Position numbers and translations under genes: made by a program
In this document: positions 14,540-17,147 of the stretch, piece by piece
Position numbering within the stretch: position 1 is the first letter of the stretch
Layout of the letters: the number at the start of each line of letters is the position of its first letter
Origin: DTSX01 sp964633465
Lineage (GTDB): Bacteria > Pseudomonadota > Gammaproteobacteria > Steroidobacterales > UBA11654
Assembly (NCBI GenBank): GCA_964633465.1
Contig: CAZWGB010000029.1
Span: 1-17,147 of the forward strand
DNA length: 17,147 nt
Direction: 5' to 3'
The notes under the pieces: generated by a model
The model's database searches: none
Told to the model about the DNA's origin: nothing
Seen by the model: only the letters and a program-made list of their open reading frames with translations

Positions 14540-15672
14540 AAAAAACTGACTACAAACAGAATCTGCTGACTGATTTTCTGGTAATTTTTGTTGTTACATT
14601 GGGGCTGAGTTCTTGCGGTACCAATGAAGAAGAAACCAATATAAAACAAGAAGTTAAAGTCTATAATTGGTCTGATTATATAGCTGATTCTACCATCAGA
14701 GAATTTGAGAAAGAAACAGGCATCGATGTGACTTACGATGTCTATGACAGCAATGAGGTGCTTGAAGGTAAGCTGCTTTCAGGCAACACAGGTTACGATA
14801 TTGTTGGCCCCAGTAGTGAATTTATGGGGAGGCAAATAATAGCCGGTGTGTATCAGAAGCTTAACAAAGATGCACTCTATAACTACGATAACTTGGATCC
14901 AGCGATGATGAGTTTACTGGAAAATCTTGATCCTGATAATGCTCATTCCATTCCTTACCTATGGGGCACAACAGGCATTGGTTACAACAAACAAAAGGCA
15001 ATAGAAGTTATGGGGGTAGATTTTGCAATGAATACTCTTGATGTGGTATTTATCCCTGAGATTATTGCTAAATTTCAGCATTGTGGAGTAGCTTTTTTAG
15101 ATGCTCCAAGCGAAATGTTTAAGGCAGCTTTGCATTATCTGGGTTTGAATCCGAATTCGCAAAATCCCAAAGATTATCAAGAGCAATCGACAGAATTGTT
15201 CAACAATGTTCGCCCTTACATCCAATACTTCCATTCATCCAAATACATCAATGATCTTGCCAATGGAGATATTTGCTTGGCATTTGCCTGGTCTGGGGAC
15301 GTTCTGCAAGCAGCGGATAGAGCCAGTGAATCAGGCAATGGTGTGCAAATTGAGTACAGAATCCCCAAAGAGGGAACATTAATGTGGTTTGATATGTTGG
15401 CCATACCAGCGGATGCTCCCAATCCTGGAAATGCCCATAAGTTTCTCAACTATATCTTGAAACCTGAAGTCATTGCTGAAATCAGCAACAAGGTGAATTT
15501 TGCCAATGCAAACATTCCCTCAAAATCTCTGATCAAAGCAGACTCATTAAATAACCCTGATATTTATCCTGAGGAAGAACTGATGCGTAAGCTCTTTCTA
15601 GCTAAAATCTTACCCCCAGATATTGATCGGGTTATGACTCGACAATGGGTGGATATTAAATCTCAACAATAA
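14536..15672 (+). CDS. potF: putrescine-binding lipoprotein, PotF/SpuD-like, no ABC partners in window
   Basis: This is a 378-residue family-1 polyamine-binding protein. Residues 1-26 form a lipoprotein signal ending LGLSSC, so C27 would be lipidated. Gly follows at +2, so no inner-membrane retention signal is seen. Putrescine-contacting residues recalled from E. coli PotF are kept at a constant offset of eight: W45, S46, D47 (NWSDY), S93 (GPSS), E193 (DAPSE), W252 and D255 (AWSGD), D286 (MWFDM). This favours putrescine over spermidine. The start is GTG, overlapping the oxidase gene by four bases with no ATG alternative, so translation is coupled. The family normally delivers polyamine to an ABC permease/ATPase (PotGHI, SpuFGH). 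None follows here: the next gene is an amidohydrolase. Most PotF/SpuD proteins are soluble periplasmic, so the lipid anchor in a gram-negative cell is unusual. Confidence 0.92.
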   Translation: MKKTDYKQNLLTDFLVIFVVTLGLSSCGTNEEETNIKQEVKVYNWSDYIADSTIREFEKETGIDVTYDVYDSNEVLEGKLLSGNTGYDIVGPSSEFMGRQIIAGVYQKLNKDALYNYDNLDPAMMSLLENLDPDNAHSIPYLWGTTGIGYNKQKAIEVMGVDFAMNTLDVVFIPEIIAKFQHCGVAFLDAPSEMFKAALHYLGLNPNSQNPKDYQEQSTELFNNVRPYIQYFHSSKYINDLANGDICLAFAWSGDVLQAADRASESGNGVQIEYRIPKEGTLMWFDMLAIPADAPNPGNAHKFLNYILKPEVIAEISNKVNFANANIPSKSLIKADSLNNPDIYPEEELMRKLFLAKILPPDIDRVMTRQWVDIKSQQ

Positions 15673-15720
15673 TCATTGATGTCTTTCAAAAGCCTATTTA
15701 CCATTGAGTAAGATCAACTT

Positions 15721-15725
15721 AGGAG
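15721..15725 (+). promoter_or_regulatory. ribosome binding site of the amidohydrolase gene
   Basis: AGGAG lies 7 bases before ATG 15733 and fixes that start. The following Lys-Lys-rich signal peptide agrees with it. No terminator hairpin is seen in the 60 bases after the binding-protein gene, so readthrough from the putrescine operon is possible. Confidence 0.75.
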
Positions 15726-15732
15726 TGTGGTT

Positions 15733-17147
15733 ATGAAAAAAACGTCGGTTGCATTGACCTTCATAGTGATAACAGGTTTTTTGAGCATAACCAGTGAAGC
15801 AGCTGTGGAGTCTACACAAGCAAATGCTGATCAAGTATTTGTAAATGGAGGCGTCTACACTATGAATCAAACCATGCCTTGGGCTGAAGCAGTCGCAGTT
15901 CAAGACGGAATAGTTGTTGCAGTTGGAGGCAACTCTGAGATTTCAGAATACATTGGTGATGCAACAACGGTCACTGACCTCGAAGGTAAGATGTTGTTGC
16001 CTGCTTTTCATGATGCTCATGCACATCCAATCTGGTCTGGCATTGATCAGTTGAAGTGTCCTGTTTTTGGTTCTCCAAGCATTGAAGCGATTCAAGAAAA
16101 GGTTCAGCAATGCCTCAATAGTAATTTAACTATGAGCACTGGATGGGTTGCAGGTGCCGGTTACAATCTTGCTTTATTTCCAGCTGGTAATGCTCATAAA
16201 TCGCTTTTGGATGCTGTGAGTCGGGAAATACCCATATACCTAGATGGGGAGGATGGTCATTCGGGTTGGGCAAACTCCAAAGCACTTGAATTGGCAGGAA
16301 TAACTGCAGACACTCCAAATCCTGAATTGGGCATTATTGAAAAAGATCCAGTCACAGGTGAGCCAACTGGAACACTCAGAGAACCAGCAGCAATGGGTCT
16401 TGTTAAGCAAATTATGCCAAGAGACGATAAAGAAATTTACGATGACGGGCTGTTGTTTGCTCAACAGTTGGCACACAGTTTTGGCATTACCTCAATCATA
16501 GCTGCAAGCGTGGGAGACAAGCACTTGGCAGCATACAAGAGACTGGCAGAAAAAGGGGGTCTTAATTTGAGGATGATTACCAGCCTTGAATACGGCCACA
16601 CAGGATTTGCCCAAGGGCCTGAAGGCTTTGAGGAGGTATTTGCCAATCGACAGCTATACCAACACCCTAGAATTAATGTGGACAGCATAAAAATTTTTAT
16701 TGATGGAGTTTTCGAAGGGCAAACTGCCGCATTGCTTGAGCCTTATTTGGACTCAGGAAGCATGGGAGAGCTCAATCTACAACCAGCAGAGTTGAATGAA
16801 GCAGTCACACGCTTTGACCAACAGGGTATCCAAGTACATATGCATGCGATTGGAGACCGTGGCGTCCGTGCCGGTTTAGATGCTTTTGCAACAGCGTTGT
16901 CTGTAAATGGCCCAACCGATAATCGTCACCATATTTCTCATCTGCAACTCATCAGTCCAGCAGATATTCCAAGATTTGCCGAGTTGGCGGTTATTGCAAA
17001 CTTTCAATCGGTTTGGGCTTTTCCTGAACCTTACATAACAGAAATTAACTTGCCTGAAGTCGGTCCCGAGAGAGTCAATCGAATGTATCCTATAGGAAGT
17101 ATTCATGAGTCTGGAGGCATGATTGTGGGTGGGAGCGATTGGGCTGT
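15733..17147 (+). CDS. secreted YtcJ-type amidohydrolase, 3' end outside window
   Basis: The frame is open from ATG 15733 to the window edge, giving 471 codons of a family that usually reaches about 550-600. An N-terminal signal peptide (MKKTSVALTFIVITGFLS, probable cleavage after A23) sends it out of the cytoplasm. The Amidohydrolase_3/YtcJ pattern follows: an N-terminal beta domain with ADQVFVNGGVYTM, metal ligands H96 and H98 in FHDAHAHP, and K320 in SIKIFIDG as a candidate carboxylated lysine. Then come H369/H371 in HMHAIGD, H400/H403 in HHISHLQL and D469 in GGSDW. These are the expected ligands of a metal-dependent amidohydrolase. Substrates of exported YtcJ relatives are mostly unknown; N-acyl amines or amides are possible. 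It lies 60 bases after the putrescine-binding gene, in the same direction, with its own ribosome binding site. Confidence 0.92.
   Translation, partial: MKKTSVALTFIVITGFLSITSEAAVESTQANADQVFVNGGVYTMNQTMPWAEAVAVQDGIVVAVGGNSEISEYIGDATTVTDLEGKMLLPAFHDAHAHPIWSGIDQLKCPVFGSPSIEAIQEKVQQCLNSNLTMSTGWVAGAGYNLALFPAGNAHKSLLDAVSREIPIYLDGEDGHSGWANSKALELAGITADTPNPELGIIEKDPVTGEPTGTLREPAAMGLVKQIMPRDDKEIYDDGLLFAQQLAHSFGITSIIAASVGDKHLAAYKRLAEKGGLNLRMITSLEYGHTGFAQGPEGFEEVFANRQLYQHPRINVDSIKIFIDGVFEGQTAALLEPYLDSGSMGELNLQPAELNEAVTRFDQQGIQVHMHAIGDRGVRAGLDAFATALSVNGPTDNRHHISHLQLISPADIPRFAELAVIANFQSVWAFPEPYITEINLPEVGPERVNRMYPIGSIHESGGMIVGGSDWA

Overview
The window looks like a chromosomal segment of a free-living, probably marine, gammaproteobacterium. 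It is AT-rich (near 40% G+C by eye). It carries the adjacent pair mutY-yggX, a tRNA-Phe with encoded CCA, an inner-membrane RND pump with its adaptor, and a putrescine catabolic operon in the style of Pseudomonas spu and Escherichia puu genes. All genes found are on the + strand. No transposase, integrase, CRISPR array or phage gene is visible.

Layout. (1) Positions 1-2250: the tail of an unidentified gene, a six-helix membrane protein, mutY (TTG start), yggX, then tRNA-Phe(GAA). (2) Positions 2251-3966: an AT-rich gap with a perfect 12-bp palindrome and a candidate promoter. It leads into a 73-residue two-helix membrane protein with a very strong ribosome binding site and its own rho-independent terminator. 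Immediately after comes a 324-residue protein whose two ends resemble the two halves of that small protein, separated by about 230 residues of alanine-rich predicted helix. This pair is the least explained part of the window. (3) Positions 3967-5288: a metallo-beta-lactamase-fold hydrolase and a hotdog thioesterase, 5 bases apart. (4) Positions 5289-9723: an intergenic region with a tandem GTAAC-N5-GTAAC site, then an RND adaptor and an RND transporter overlapping by one base. No outer-membrane channel gene is present. (5) Positions 9724-15672: a perfect 10-bp inverted repeat, then a tightly packed operon: gamma-glutamyl-GABA hydrolase (puuD/spuA), gamma-glutamylputrescine synthetase (puuA/spuB), putrescine-pyruvate class III aminotransferase (spuC), a PuuB-type FAD oxidase, and a putrescine-binding lipoprotein (potF/spuD). 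(6) Position 15733 to the end: the first 471 codons of a secreted YtcJ-type amidohydrolase, cut by the window edge.

How the genes work together. Region 5 can catch putrescine outside the inner membrane and degrade it by two entry routes, direct transamination (SpuC) or gamma-glutamylation followed by oxidation (PuuA, PuuB) and hydrolysis to GABA (PuuD). The aldehyde dehydrogenase (PuuC/KauB step) and the ABC permease/ATPase genes that normally accompany the binding protein are not in the window. In the binding protein every putrescine-contacting residue I could check against E. coli PotF from memory is conserved at a constant offset of eight. Regions 2 and 3 have no functional link to these genes that I can demonstrate.
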